Part shown: piece by piece, positions 1-10,395 of the stretch
How the letters are laid out: the number at the start of each line of letters is the position of its first letter
Numbering within the stretch: position 1 is the stretch's first letter
Assembly (NCBI RefSeq): GCF_019649055.1
Contig: NW_026570567.1
Coordinates: forward strand, 1-40,732
Direction of reading: 5' to 3'
Origin: Paramacrobiotus metropolitanus
Lineage: Eukaryota > Tardigrada > Eutardigrada > Parachela > Macrobiotidae
DNA length: 40,732 bases
Made by a program: the position numbers and the translations under genes
Notes under the pieces: model-generated
What the model saw: only the letters and a program-made list of their open reading frames with translations
Database searches by the model: none
Told to the model about the DNA's origin: nothing

Positions 1-985
1 AAAAGCTATTTCGAAACAATGATCATTAACTGCATCTTGTCTGACAGATTACACTGAATATCCATACTGCCATAATACTACATATTTTCACAAAAGGTTA
101 ATTTCAAAACCGCATATCGCATATTAATGTTAAGTAATCTCTTAGCTGATGTGAGTCGATTGATGAACTACAAAGCTAGAATGCCGCTACTGCATCTGCC
201 GAAAATGCTACAAGGCCTTCACACTACGAAATTCCACGAAAAATTAAAACTCTAATTCTCATACCGCAATGTTAAGAATTCTACAGCACATCAAAATTGA
301 TAGAAGAGTGTTAATGCCGACCGCTACCGAAGCATTCTTAGTCTTACTAGCCGTAATTCTACGAATATCCACAAAAAGTAAAAGCTCAAACGACATACCG
401 CAAAATCATATTTCTGAACAACAGGACTGTAATGAAATACTGCAACACGCTGACGTATTTACACTGCTAGGCTACACGAACTCATACTATTACTCAACTG
501 CCCATTTACTACAAAGTTTAATGAAAAATTAAATCTCAGATTACAAACTGCAAAACAATATTTCACCAAGCTATAGTAATACTGAGCAATAGCACCCGTT
601 AATACCGCTAAGATTGCCTATAGACTGTAATCACTGAGCCAATGCACTACGAAATTACTCATCTGCTAAAATCTTACCGAATCATACTGCACGACTAAAA
701 TGCAATGGAACATCATATGAGCTAACGGAAAAATATCCTGTAATTCCAAAGCTACTGCTCCAATTACTTCCGCTTTTTCCTCATCTTCACACTTCCATAC
801 TTCATACTTCATCCATACACCGAACGTTTATTCAACACACGACCGAAGTGAGAACTTAAACTTGACTTCCGCTAACGTATATACAGCAAAAATTGAGAAC
901 ATAGAAACGCGAAAAGAAATTTACAATACGCCGCAAGAATAATGACAACAAATGCCAACACTCAAGGTTACAAACCGTGACATCA
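1..985. other. AT-rich spacer
   Basis: No convincing gene. The stretch is AT-rich with many short aCYGC words, as in the other spacers of the left half. On the minus strand at about 628-650 there is an A-box-like sequence (TGGCTCAGTGA) preceded by the TTCGTAGTG lead seen in the tRNA-like units further right, but no B box was found, so it is at most a fragment. The open frame at 269-532 shows no recognisable domain and is probably chance. Confidence 0.5.
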
Positions 986-1927
986 TCACTGAGGGTTACA
1001 GGCTGACTGCAAAGAATTATCAACAGAATTGTTACGACGATGGGCTCTAGGATCAGGAGCGACTAGGTTATCTGAGGACTGAACGCGAAGACGACTGCGC
1101 TGCACATCTGGATATGAAGAACGAGACTGCAACCCGGACAAGTCATTGCGTTTAGCATCCGCCGCCATACGAACTCGCTCTGCTGACTGTTTACGCCGCT
1201 CTTCCTCTGCGTTACGCTGAAATAGATCCGAGGGATTGATAGAAGGATATTGAGGTCTTCCATCACCATTCATAGGAACATACGCAATACCAGGAACCAC
1301 AACTGAAGGTTCATTCACTACAGGATTCTGAGAAGGTTCAGCCACAACATTCCCGCCATTAATCGCATTCTGGACGTTATTAGCAACTTGAGCCACAACT
1401 TCCGGATTCACCACATTGCCAACCGCCACAGGATTCTGATCATTCACACCAACAACACCATTAGCATTAGCGACACCGACAACGGCATTCTGACCTTGCT
1501 GCTGAGGAACAATGTTCTCTTCGTTAATATCCATTTCCTCATTCGCCACAGGCTGATTCAAAGCCGCCATGTTCTGCTGGACAACTTCCGCGTTCTGAGC
1601 TTGCCAACCAGGGTTATTCACAACAGGCAAAACTGCTCCAACAATAGGTACATTCTCCGGAACAACCAACTGAACACCGTTAACACCGTTTCCGCCATTA
1701 TTTTCCAAAGGATACTGAGGATTACGCTGCCACTGCTGAATATTATTCTGATATCCATTATACGCTCTTCCACGATAACCACCACGAGAATAAGGACGAT
1801 AATAATTCATACGCCGATTATTGCCACGACCACGAAAATTTCCGCGATTACCATACTGATTCTGATATTGATGACCATTACTACACAAAGCATCTACCAT
1901 ATAATTAAAAGCTGCATTAAGATCCAT
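986..1927 (-). CDS. RGG/Asn-rich RNA-binding-like protein
   Basis: Open frame of 313 codons starting at an ATG at 1927 (MDLNAAFNYM). The frame stays open upstream, but only through non-ATG codons. Residues about 28-70 are rich in RG and NRGNFRGRGNN type repeats plus Tyr, typical of RNA-binding low-complexity proteins. The middle is a long Asn/Val/Gln-rich stretch and the C-terminal third is charged (EEERRKQSAERVRMAADAK). No catalytic motif is seen. A similar RG/Asn-rich composition occurs in the Gag-PR frame at 21874-23532, so it may be a nucleic-acid-binding protein of the same element family. The function is inferred from composition only. Confidence 0.6.
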   Translation of the reverse strand: MDLNAAFNYMVDALCSNGHQYQNQYGNRGNFRGRGNNRRMNYYRPYSRGGYRGRAYNGYQNNIQQWQRNPQYPLENNGGNGVNGVQLVVPENVPIVGAVLPVVNNPGWQAQNAEVVQQNMAALNQPVANEEMDINEENIVPQQQGQNAVVGVANANGVVGVNDQNPVAVGNVVNPEVVAQVANNVQNAINGGNVVAEPSQNPVVNEPSVVVPGIAYVPMNGDGRPQYPSINPSDLFQRNAEEERRKQSAERVRMAADAKRNDLSGLQSRSSYPDVQRSRLRVQSSDNLVAPDPRAHRRNNSVDNSLQSACNPQ

Positions 1928-2354
1928 AATACCAAGCAAAAGTGACCAGGAAATAAATGAAAAGGTCGCAAAATAAAATCTCCAAATAAAGATAAAAAGT
2001 GAATTCAAAGTTCTCAAACGACACACTGATTTCTGACTGCAAAACCGCAATCGCATTAGCGCTAACACGCTCACAAATTTTAATGACTGAACAACCGCAT
2101 ATCCACAATTCGTACTCGCATCACACAGATCACACCGATCAACGAATAAAAAGTGAAATACGTCATAGTACAAAAATACACCGATCTGTACAACAGAAGT
2201 AAAAGTTAGAAAATACCGCGAAAAGCACTGACACAAAATACTACCGTTCCTGTACGACGACTGCAAATATCAAAAGACAATTTCCGCGTAGGTACCGTAA
2301 TACTACACGCCATTCCAAGTAAAAACACAACAAATACGAACCGACAACAAAAAT

Positions 2355-3380
2355 TCACAGAGTTCGTTGCTTCTTACGAGACTGAACAGGGATTTCAGGA
2401 GAGGATTCACGCGACAACACAACTGAAGGAATTTCAACAATTTCAGGACTGATTTCCCGCTGCCTCTTCCGCACTGCTGCTGGGGAGGGTTTATCGACAT
2501 GCTGCGAATGCAATAACCCGCCATTGAACATCATCCGCGTGGGAAAGTCGACGACGCTGTCATTCTTCCGATGCAACTGCGCAATCAAGTTTAGACTCTC
2601 AATCGAATCAGGATGAGCAAATAAATACTGGGTCTTAAGATACCGATTCCGTTCTCTGGACATATTACGCACAAAATGGTTAAACTTCTTCACACTGATA
2701 AGTTTTCCGGCATATACAACGCCATTCAAAAACAAACGAGTTCCAGGATGAAGGACTATGTTACCTTTGTCATCACGTTTCGGAGGAGTTTTCTCGTGAT
2801 ACACCATGGGTTGCTCTTCAAACTCCGAATTGCGATCTGACTCAACTTCAACATTCACATCCGCCAAATTAGCTAATCTCTCCGCTGTGTTAGGTAAAGG
2901 ACCAGTTGAACCCGACAAACATTCATCCTCATCATCACACGTTTCGCTGGGAGTAGATATCAAGGTCGTAAAACTCTCAGTATCGGTCGTAGATATCACC
3001 TTATAACGTTTCCCGTCTTCTTGATGACAATCGAACATTTCCGCTGATTTCTCAAGACCTGCACTAGAGTTGCCGCTGTGCACACTCTCAACATCTGCTA
3101 CGTCACTGCGATTACCAATTTCAGGATCAGGTTCTCTCACAATATAATCAACTGCGTAAGGGTCAACATCTGCCAAAAATCTTTGAGTTTCCGTCACATC
3201 TGACTCATTCGAAGGAATACTGGAGATCGAAATGAAGGACACTTCCGATTCGTCAGCAAAGTTAACACTACTGCTGCTGTCAAAACTACTCGAACTGCTA
3301 TTGCTGGAAGAAGAAGAAGAAAAAGAAGAACTTGCTTCTCTCTTACGCTTCTGGATACGCTTAGTCGCTTTAGGAGGCAT
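2355..3380 (-). CDS. Ser-rich protein with basic N-terminus
   Basis: Open frame of 341 codons from an ATG at 3380 (MPPKATKRIQKRKREASSS). The first 15 residues are strongly basic and look like a nuclear localisation signal. A polyserine tract and an acidic/Ser/Thr-rich middle follow, then a basic C-terminal end (SRKKQRTL). I recognise no family. If the hAT insertion at 3541-6596 is removed, the start codon lies about 240 bp from the primer-binding-site-like sequence at 6682-6702, the place where a retroelement's first gene would begin. It may therefore be the first gene of a second, older element, but this is inference. Confidence 0.6.
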   Translation of the reverse strand: MPPKATKRIQKRKREASSSFSSSSSSNSSSSSFDSSSSVNFADESEVSFISISSIPSNESDVTETQRFLADVDPYAVDYIVREPDPEIGNRSDVADVESVHSGNSSAGLEKSAEMFDCHQEDGKRYKVISTTDTESFTTLISTPSETCDDEDECLSGSTGPLPNTAERLANLADVNVEVESDRNSEFEEQPMVYHEKTPPKRDDKGNIVLHPGTRLFLNGVVYAGKLISVKKFNHFVRNMSRERNRYLKTQYLFAHPDSIESLNLIAQLHRKNDSVVDFPTRMMFNGGLLHSQHVDKPSPAAVRKRQREISPEIVEIPSVVLSRESSPEIPVQSRKKQRTL

Positions 3381-3532
3381 GATAACCGAAAAGATCAAAA
3401 ATCGAAAAACCACAACAAAGGAGTTCACTGTTCTGACGAAATCACAACACTGTCGGTATCTCTTTGAAGTAAAAACCACAACAAATCTGCACTGTCATCG
3501 CTCTCAACACATAGGCACACGAAACTGCCATA

Positions 3533-3540
3533 CCACAAGG
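3533..3540. repeat. Left target-site duplication of the hAT element
   Basis: CCACAAGG directly before the left terminus, identical to 6597-6604 directly after the right terminus. Confidence 0.95.
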
Positions 3541-3557
3541 TAGGGTTGTTGATACCA
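3541..3557 (+). repeat. Left terminal inverted repeat of the hAT element
   Basis: TAGGGTTGTTGATACCA, an exact inverted match to 6580-6596. Pairing stops at the next base. Confidence 0.95.
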
Positions 3558-3733
3558 GCCACTGAGGAGCGTTAGTGGTATTGGTATTGTGGTATACCAG
3601 TTTATACCAGTGGTATACCAGTTAGTACCACTGGTATTATCAATAATACCTGGTATTTTATTTTACACTGTGGTATTGGCTTTTTGCTAGCGTTTGAATA
3701 CCATGCTAAGTTACCACAAAGCAAATCCACTTA

Positions 3734-6191
3734 TTACACATTCTTGCCTCCAAACAAATCACTGAGAGAGTAAAAATCAGTCACTGAATCATTAATCTCG
3801 TCATCCGTACATTCCTCAAATTCTAGGAGAGCTTCTAACACCGAGTTGAACTGACTCGTAGCGCTTGCACCATCTTGAATTTGCGAATCTGAAACTGTAC
3901 TGCAGTCATTACTGTTGCTGGAGATTATCTGAATTTCTCCATCTTCATCCATCTCGACTACTGTACTCGAGCTTTTCTTGTTTGTTTGAAGGTCGACCTT
4001 CAGCGATTCTTTTAGAGCTGCGACTCGCTGCGCTTCCCGTTTTGCCATAATATCCTCTTTCTGAAATTTCATTCGCATTGCCACCATTCCCGTAGCTAAA
4101 TCCAGTTTTAAGTTAGATCGATTGTCATCATGCACGAATCCTAACTGACTCCAAGCGCGCTCCAAACTTGCAGCATGCACGACGACGTGCCAAAGTTCCA
4201 AAGCCAAGGTGGCTAGCTCTTTGTGCTCATATTGTACGTATTTCCAATAACGTTCCACAGAAGAAAGATTCGATGCAACTTCATCTCCAAATATGCCTTT
4301 GTTCTCAATGTAATCCATGAGGGAGTTAATCACCCGCATTCCATCAGCTTCAAATAAGCGGACATACCATCCTTTTGCCCAACGCAGCACAACCCCGAAA
4401 TTGAAACGCCCAGACGTGCGGAATGGTTTCATTTTGGACGCTGGGTCCAGTATCAAAGCCAAAACAAACAGTGACGGATCATAAAATTTCTGCCAGCGTT
4501 TTTCTAGGGTCGACCCTAACACCCCCGCTAAATCATCATCTTTCAGTGCGGTGAACACGTGGTAAATTTTCGCAAACTGAGTGATAACATCCGCTAAAGT
4601 GCATCCATCCGTCTCTGTGATTCCTTGAGCGACAGTGACAGGATCCAGTATTTGGACAACATTCTTTAGGCCACTCCAAAATGCTGCATCTTCAATAGTG
4701 ACTTTAAGTTTTGCAAGTCCTTCGGTCTTGGATCGGTCGTCTGCTAGCCGCGCGACCATGCCCTGTCAAATTTTCATGCTTAACAAAACGGAAAACACAA
4801 TTGTAGGTCGACCTACAAACCTGGAGGGGTAGCTGCGATTTTGCGATCGCGCGGAACATGTTATTATAGCTGTACCATCGAGTGTCGCAAGGCTTGCTTA
4901 TTGCTGTCGTGCTGCCATTGTACTTCATTTGCTCTTCTCGAAGAACGGCTAATGCTTTCGTGCGCGTGGCTAGTAGCGAAACAATGTCAACCGCTTTCTT
5001 GCAAATTGCTGAAAATTTCGGGACAGATGTCAAGACATCTTTCACAATCAGGTTGATTTGGTGGGCGCTGCAAGGCAGGAATATCTTGCTTGGATACTTC
5101 TCCTTCATTAACCGCCTCGCCTTCACGTGGGCGGCATCCGAGTCGCACGTCACCGTCCGAGCACAAGCCTTGAATTTTTGCTCCAACATCGTAAAACTGC
5201 CTTCGATCTTTTCCATGACATCTTCAGCCCGAGATGATTGAGAAGAAATAATTTCAGTCGAAAGAAAATGGTTCTCGACCCCCTGACTGTTTTTGACAGT
5301 AGCCATAATACCTAAAAAGTAGATTTTTGTAGGTCGACCTACACTTCAATTGAACAACACCAAAATTACTCGTTTACTTAGCATCCCCAAACCACCGTTT
5401 TCCACTTACCAAGAACTTTATCATGCTTCGCATTTTTGTAACCGTCCAGCGTCACAGTAACAGACAGTTGCGATGACAAAGCTTTGGCTGTGTCGCTTTC
5501 AACAGACTTGATGCGCTGTGGGATGATGCGAGTCGATAACACAAATCGACTTGGTGGCTTCACCGCTGGTCGCATAAATTTCCAAAACCGAATAAATCGA
5601 GGATCCTCCACGGCTCGAAAGGAGAAGTTCCCCGAGACAAACATATCGGCAAGAAGACGCTCGAAATCCCCCAGCTCGTTTTTTGCCAGTGGCCGATCAA
5701 AAAAAGATTCCGTGTTCGCCTGCTTTTTTGCAGCGCTTCCGCCTGAAACCGCAGATGACAGCAGTGGCACAACGTGTGCTCCTTCGTTTGTTTTTGGGTC
5801 GACCCAAACAGAAACTTCCTTGCGGTATGCATCCTTAGCTGACTGCGGAATGAATTCACACTTGTAAAAATGGTTTTCCAGATGCACTTTTTCGCCGCGC
5901 AGGGCCTTCGGAGACGGCAGATTAGCAACGCATTCTTTGCAAATCGCCTCCCAAAAATTAGAATGAGCAACCTGTTTGGCGCCACGGTCGAAATACCGCC
6001 AGATGGGTAAACGACCTGTTCGCATTCGCTTTGCCCCTACAAAACGTTCAAGTAAATCAAGCACCACTTCTGAAATAGTAACAGAATGCGGGTCGACCCG
6101 CAAACAGCAAAAGAAACTCACCTGAGTCTGACTGATCTTCAGTGGGTGCAGGATCCTTGCCTGAACTGGCCGTATTACTTGATGGATTCAT
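3734..6191 (-). CDS. hAT-family transposase, four exons
   Basis: Cut-and-paste transposase, spliced. Exons (minus strand) are 6191-6122, 6069-5410, 5311-4821 and 4762-3734, with introns of 52, 98 and 58 bp. All have GT-AG ends, phases match, and the total is 2250 nt, giving 749 aa without a stop. Exon 2 starts a BED-like zinc finger (CKEC, then HLENHFYKC). The RNase H-like core has VTLDGYKN, then CDSDAAHVKARR with PCSAHQINLI. The C-terminal hAT dimerisation block ends in HAASLERAWSQLGFVHDDNRS, with the expected ASLER glutamate. The tail is acidic and Ser-rich. The two reading-frame changes are explained by introns, not damage. Each intron carries one of the element's GGTCGACC palindromes. Confidence 0.9.
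3987..6102. repeat. Six perfect palindromes centred on GGTCGACC
   Basis: The positions are 3987-4002 (16 bp), 4505-4518 (14), 4801-4818 (18), 5328-5343 (16), 5793-5808 (16) and 6087-6102 (16). All share the core GGTCGACC, but the flanking arms differ from copy to copy (for example TGTA..TACA, GCG..CGC, TGAA..TTCA) and stay perfectly complementary. Three lie in introns and three in exons, spaced 294-526 bp apart, all inside the hAT element. Other GTCGAC sites that I noticed in the window lack this core and these arms. Confidence 0.9.
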
Positions 6192-6579
6192 GATACGAGC
6201 TCGTAAGGATGGCAATTAAGGATTATTCTAAAAAAAAACGACGGTTCCTTACAGAAATAATTGTGGGGAAAAAATAAATGCTGCCTTGCTTGCAGAAAGC
6301 AAAAAAATGCAACGTTAAGCGATTTGCGCTGAAGTTGCTAAACGGTGAGGTGAAGTAGCACACGAAACGCCGTAACGGCGTATTACGACGTTTTAAAAGC
6401 CATCTTCGGCCTCTTACGTTCCTGCACAACGAACAAAAAGATTTTTTGGTATTACCATAGGCATTCTGGTATATCAGATCTTATTTGGTATATCTGGTAG
6501 TAAATCTTACCATTTGACACCTGCCTGATATACCATTTACCAATGGTATATCAGCCGTACCACAATACCATATACCATT

Positions 6580-6596
6580 TGGTATCAACAACCCTA
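6580..6596 (-). repeat. Right terminal inverted repeat of the hAT element
   Basis: Exact reverse complement of 3541-3557. Confidence 0.95.
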
Positions 6597-6604
6597 CCAC
6601 AAGG
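6597..6604. repeat. Right target-site duplication of the hAT element
   Basis: CCACAAGG, the second copy of the 8-bp duplication. The empty site would read through one copy. Confidence 0.95.
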
Positions 6605-6681
6605 GTTAACCATACGCTACTAATTACACTGAAATTATAGCAAAGTTTGACTTTTCCTATTCAGAAGGTTATTTCCGCGTA

Positions 6682-6714
6682 TTTGAACCACGTTTGGGCG
6701 CAAGTCGTGCAATA
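6682..6714 (-). promoter_or_regulatory. Diverged primer-binding site and LTR edge
   Basis: The sequence matches the primer-site/LTR junction at 28115-28147 closely: tttgaaccacg, then gggcgc, then gtcgtgcaata. Read on the plus strand it resembles the 3' end of tRNA-Lys(CTT), as primer sites do on the opposite strand. It suggests the 5' edge of a second, older relative of the element at 28 kb, with its internal part to the left. The LTR body beyond it does not align by eye. Confidence 0.5.
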
Positions 6715-6950
6715 AGGAAAAAGATATCCTACTACTTAAAATCTGATAATCTGAAAATCTGACCGCAAAAACTAACAATTTCATAATTCTGAGAAGAAAA
6801 ACTGTACATCTGCACTGAAACACGCGCTAAAGTACTGAGGCGTACAATACATGAGAAGAACATACGTACTACGAGTTGCACTGACACACTGCCATACAAG
6901 GGCGATACACACATACACTGAGCAAACTGCACAATTTCCTGCTAAAAGCC

Positions 6951-6958
6951 TATAAAAG
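6951..6958 (+). promoter_or_regulatory. TATA box of the plus-strand spliced gene
   Basis: TATAAAAG lies about 105 bp upstream of the ATG at 7063, allowing a 5' UTR of about 75-80 nt. It is the cleanest TATA match near an accessory gene start. Confidence 0.6.
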
Positions 6959-7062
6959 TCATCACCGCTTCCGAAAAAATTTCAGTTCTGTTTCCTTATA
7001 AGTTTTCCTACCGAAATTACTGAGACGTTTATTTCCTTAAAGCGTGACCTATAGTTACCGAA

Positions 7063-8348
7063 ATGTCCGCTATGATAAACGCTATAACTTCCTTATCTAC
7101 TGCTCCTGCTGGATTGCATGTTGGTATCGAACAGGTTTTCGATCGTGACACTACGAGTTTTCACACACGAAAAATGCGATTGTATGAGGCTTTTCAGTTC
7201 GCTGTCCGAACTATCATAGGACACCACACCGATTCTGGATTCTACGTGGATGTTGATTATCTGAAGGCTACATTGAACAACGCACATCATGAATTCACCA
7301 TGCTGAACATCGACAAGTACATCGAGACTGCTGTAAGTTCTGGATTTCTACGCAAAAGAGTGAAAGAGGGACGTTGTTTCCTGGAAGTATCGTCACGAAT
7401 TCAACGGGATCGCAACGAGGAAATTACCACACGACTGCAACTGCGAAATGCTATTCTGACAGTGCTGGAGGAAGGAGGATACGCGATGACGAAATTCGAA
7501 ATTCAACGCGTCATCCGAACAACGTACACTGTCTGCTTACACAACTGGATCAAGTACTACCACAAGGAAAGAAACTTCTTACTGGAAATTGGATGCCTAA
7601 CGTCTATCGGAGGAGACAAGTTCGTGAGTGCGATCGTATACCGCGAAATGACAGATCGACGAACTCAAGGACTATCGGACGAATTAGCACGAGGAGTCGG
7701 TAAGATCAAAAACTTTACAAATCTGATAAAACCGCTTATTATACCTCTTATTTCCGCATAAATAATTACTGCATAATCACTTATAATTTACTGCGTATTA
7801 ATTCCGTACAATAATTCCGTATATTTTCAATTTCCGTGTAAATATTTACAAAATTAATTCCTGTATAATTTCGCTAATTTATCCGCAATTTCTGAAATAT
7901 TAATTTCCCAACTAATTATCCGGATTAATTTCCCTACTAATTCCTATTATTTACAGGTATGCTGGTTCAGGAACATAACCGTGGCTGTGATCGCTGCGCT
8001 CGCGAAGAAACTACTATCGAAGTACGAATTCCCTATCTCGGAACCGATGCACAAAGTGTTCTGCGTCAAACTGCCATGAAAATCGATGCTGCTGCGATGC
8101 ATGGACCAATGCCTCTGTGTGGACTCTTGGCCGCAAATCCTATTCCGCTACTGCCAAAAACCGAAACTGCTGAGGACACACTATCTCTGCTGCGCGATCC
8201 TACTACCGTGATTGCTGAACGTCCTAACGCACCTGGAACTGAAACACGTGGAGATATGCCAAAATCAGTTGCTATGGTTTTCTCACGTAAACCTGATGGA
8301 TCTCTGCATTTGAAAACTCTTGCTGCTAAGCGTTTCAAGAAGAACTAA
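7063..8348 (+). CDS. Spliced gene, tandem winged-helix-like protein
   Basis: Two exons, 7063-7699 and 7957-8348. The donor is TCG|GTAAGA, the acceptor TTTACAG|GT, and the intron 257 bp. The joined frame is 1029 nt (342 aa). Without splicing, exon 1 would stop within 62 nt of the donor. Residues about 35-110 and 125-195 look like two copies of a small alpha/beta module. Each has helices followed by a hairpin such as SSGFLRKRVKEGRCFLEV, which recalls winged-helix DNA-binding folds. The second exon is Pro/Ala-rich and ends in a basic tail (KRFKKN). It runs opposite to every other gene in the left cluster and has its own TATA box. I do not recognise the family; a regulator is a guess from fold appearance. 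Confidence 0.65.
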
Positions 8349-8823
8349 AGTTTACGAAGTCTTTTACCGTGTCTGCTGTATTGCTGTATTGATTTTATTT
8401 CTTTTATCTTTTCTCTTACGTCTTGTATATTTACGTTCAATTTTATTCAGATCGCCTTTTGCGATTTTATTCTGTATATTCTGCACAAATTACCAAGTGA
8501 ATACTGTTCAACTGCGATGAACACTGGTGAAAAGTTCTATTTTGATTTTATTTTTCTGGCGTATTCTGATACTGCCGCGATGTTCGATACGAAAGAAGGA
8601 TTCCGTGTTTTGCGAAGTTAAATAAAAATGCAAAGTAAAACTGCTGACAAACTGCCACTGCTAAAACCGCTAATAATACACTGTCTAATACAAAGTATGA
8701 AAAACTTATCCGCATAAATACCACAAATACGAGCTTCAACATTTCTCAAGTAATTCCGCCGTAAATATCAACAATAATAATTACTGAATATCGAAAACAC
8801 AAAAACAGAACAAGGAGTTTTGC
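8349..8823. other. AT-rich spacer, 3' flank of the plus-strand gene
   Basis: No gene seen. T-rich just after the stop codon, then AT-rich up to the first tRNA-like unit. No clear AATAAA was placed. Confidence 0.4.
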
Positions 8824-8937
8824 AAAAAGTTCGCCCTTAAGGGGAATCGAACAAGTGTTACGGAAGTAAAGCCGTTTAAAATCTGACTCAGCGCTACATA
8901 GTTCGACCGCTGATACCGCGGCACTACTACGAATTTT
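8824..8937 (-). ncRNA. tRNA-like Pol III unit 1
   Basis: On the minus strand there is an A-box-like TAGTGCCGCGG (8926-8916, 10 of 11 to the tRNA consensus), a perfect B box GTTCGATTC (8852-8844) and a T5 run (8828-8824). It begins with the shared lead TTCGTAGT. A proper T-stem is not formed, so it is a tRNA-derived relic or SINE-like unit rather than a working tRNA. Confidence 0.45.
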
Positions 8938-9134
8938 CACAAACAAATGCCGTAAATTACTACGCCCAAAACTGCTACTGAATAACTGACCACAACAATC
9001 CGGTAAATATTACCGCAATTCTCCATATACTCTGCCATAAGAAATTCTCTGATTTCTGCTTATTTCATAATACAATTCCTACAATTTACTAAAAATAAAA
9101 AGTCATTCATCTGCTCGACACTAGATGCAAAAAG

Positions 9135-9239
9135 AAAAAATCTTACTGCTAGCACGGGTTTGAACTCGAAACCTACTTGTCCTACTATTTGACAGAAACT
9201 ACTATGATCTGTAAAGCATGTACCCTGCGCCACTACGCA
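9135..9239 (-). ncRNA. tRNA-like Pol III unit 2
   Basis: A box TGGCGCAGGGT (9232-9222, 10 of 11), B box GTTCAAACC (9165-9157, perfect) and T6 terminator (9140-9135). The leading TGCGTAG can pair with CTAGCA before the terminator except for one bulged base, like a degraded acceptor stem. Confidence 0.5.
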
Positions 9240-9352
9240 TTTACTAAAAATTACAAGTCTACAACACCGCTAATACAGAAAAATTACTGATACTAAATGC
9301 CATAATGAATTTTACCACAATGTTTCTTGAATTTCCAAAAAGATAATTTCGC

Positions 9353-9443
9353 AAAAATTTACTCCACTCGCGAACTCGAACTGGATGCCTTAGAGTTACT
9401 TGTGATGTACACCTTATCGCATAACAACTCGGACACTACGCAT
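9353..9443 (-). ncRNA. tRNA-like Pol III unit 3
   Basis: A-box-like TGTCCGAGTTG (9435-9425, 9 of 11), reminiscent of Leu/Ser tRNAs. B box GTTCGAGTT (9381-9373, last base off), T5 run (9357-9353), and lead TGCGTAGTG. Confidence 0.4.
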
Positions 9444-9479
9444 TTCATAATAATATCAAAAATACCTACTCCGAAAGAT

Positions 9480-9580
9480 AAAAATTACAGCTTGCTCGAG
9501 TTTCGAACCATGGCTATACTGCTACCGATGACAATATCCAGATCTATAGCGCCACTTCATAACCACTCGACTACTACGAA
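9480..9580 (-). ncRNA. tRNA-like Pol III unit 4
   Basis: Perfect A box TAGTCGAGTGG (9573-9563), perfect B box GTTCGAAAC (9508-9500), T5 run (9484-9480), lead TTTCGTAG. The gap between boxes is 54 nt, longer than in an intronless class I tRNA. Confidence 0.5.
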
Positions 9581-9618
9581 ATTTGATAATTCTACTAAAG
9601 ATAAACACGCTACGAAAC

Positions 9619-9716
9619 AAAAAATCAAAAGTCAGGAGTTGAACTCCGATCATCGCTACCACTATTCGTCTTGAATAACTACAGGGAGATCTCTCAGCCA
9701 CTAGGCCACTACGAAT
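9619..9716 (-). ncRNA. tRNA-like Pol III unit 5
   Basis: Perfect A box TGGCCTAGTGG (9708-9698), perfect B box GTTCAACTC (9644-9636) inside GGAG-loop-CTCC, and a T6 run (9624-9619). The acceptor ends do not pair, so a functional tRNA is unlikely. Confidence 0.5.
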
Positions 9717-10395
9717 TTCACCGAAATAAAAATATCACTGCACCCTGCAAAAGTTAAAGTTTCAAGATTCACAATGCTTAATCATTTTTCATTTTTCAAA
9801 GCAAACTTCAGACGAAACATAAGAGCTGCACTATCCGATTGTGCCTGATGCCACTACACTACCAATTTCGACACTACAATATTGCTGAATTTAGATGCCG
9901 CAATGCACATTTCCTACATCCGCAATAACTAGGAACAAAACAGTTACGCGCCATTGTCGTGCAATAATAATTACTCATATTCTATAATTCTACTTTTTCT
10001 CCTGTGTTTACTGGATTTTTGGTGTTGCAGACGGCTAGTGAATGGTGAGGTTTGCTGGTACCGGGGGCGCCAACACCACTACTGCCGTTGTTATTATGAC
10101 AACACACTGCTAACCGCTGACAACAAAAGCACCATAAAATCACCGCTTTAATCCACCAACAAACAATACGCACAATACCGACAACTAAAGCTTTAATAAA
10201 TCCTCTAAATAAATCCGCAACTAAATACTGAACAAAAACACCGCTAAATCCACCAATAAAATATCTGAAATGCTGAGAAATACTGGACCGCAAACATAAA
10301 GAAATCTCTCTAAAATCTCTGAATAAAAGCTATAATCACCGATAAATCACAAAATACCAAGAAAAAACAATTCCGCACAAGGACAGACATGGCCG
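9717..10395. other. Spacer with a third LTR-edge-like sequence
   Basis: No gene is supported. At 9948-9966, gcgcca is followed by one base and then tgtcgtgcaata, matching the primer-site/LTR junction at 28130-28147. A box-A-only tRNA-like fragment lies near 9843-9853. A ggcgccaacaccact sequence starts near 10067 and has a similar partner near 11355. The rest is AT-rich with frequent ccgcta and ctgcta words. Confidence 0.4.

Larger units (their letters stand above)
3541..6596 (-). mobile_element. Autonomous hAT DNA transposon
   Basis: A 3056-bp element bounded by perfect 17-bp terminal inverted repeats (TAGGGTTGTTGATACCA at 3541-3557 and its complement at 6580-6596). It is flanked by a perfect 8-bp target duplication CCACAAGG (3533-3540 and 6597-6604). 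An 8-bp duplication and a YARNG-type terminus are hAT hallmarks. About 150 bp next to each end is filled with GGTAT/ATACC repeats, likely subterminal transposase-binding sites. It encodes one spliced transposase and contains six GGTCGACC palindromes. All parts look intact, so it may be young. It sits upstream of the Ser-rich gene. Confidence 0.95.

Noticed and set aside
1-985. 3' LTR of the large element at the left edge of the window
   Set aside because: No sequence here aligns by eye with 28136-29088.
1388-1945. 185-codon plus-strand open frame
   Set aside because: Antisense shadow of the RGG/Asn-rich gene; repetitive Ile/Thr/Asn composition.
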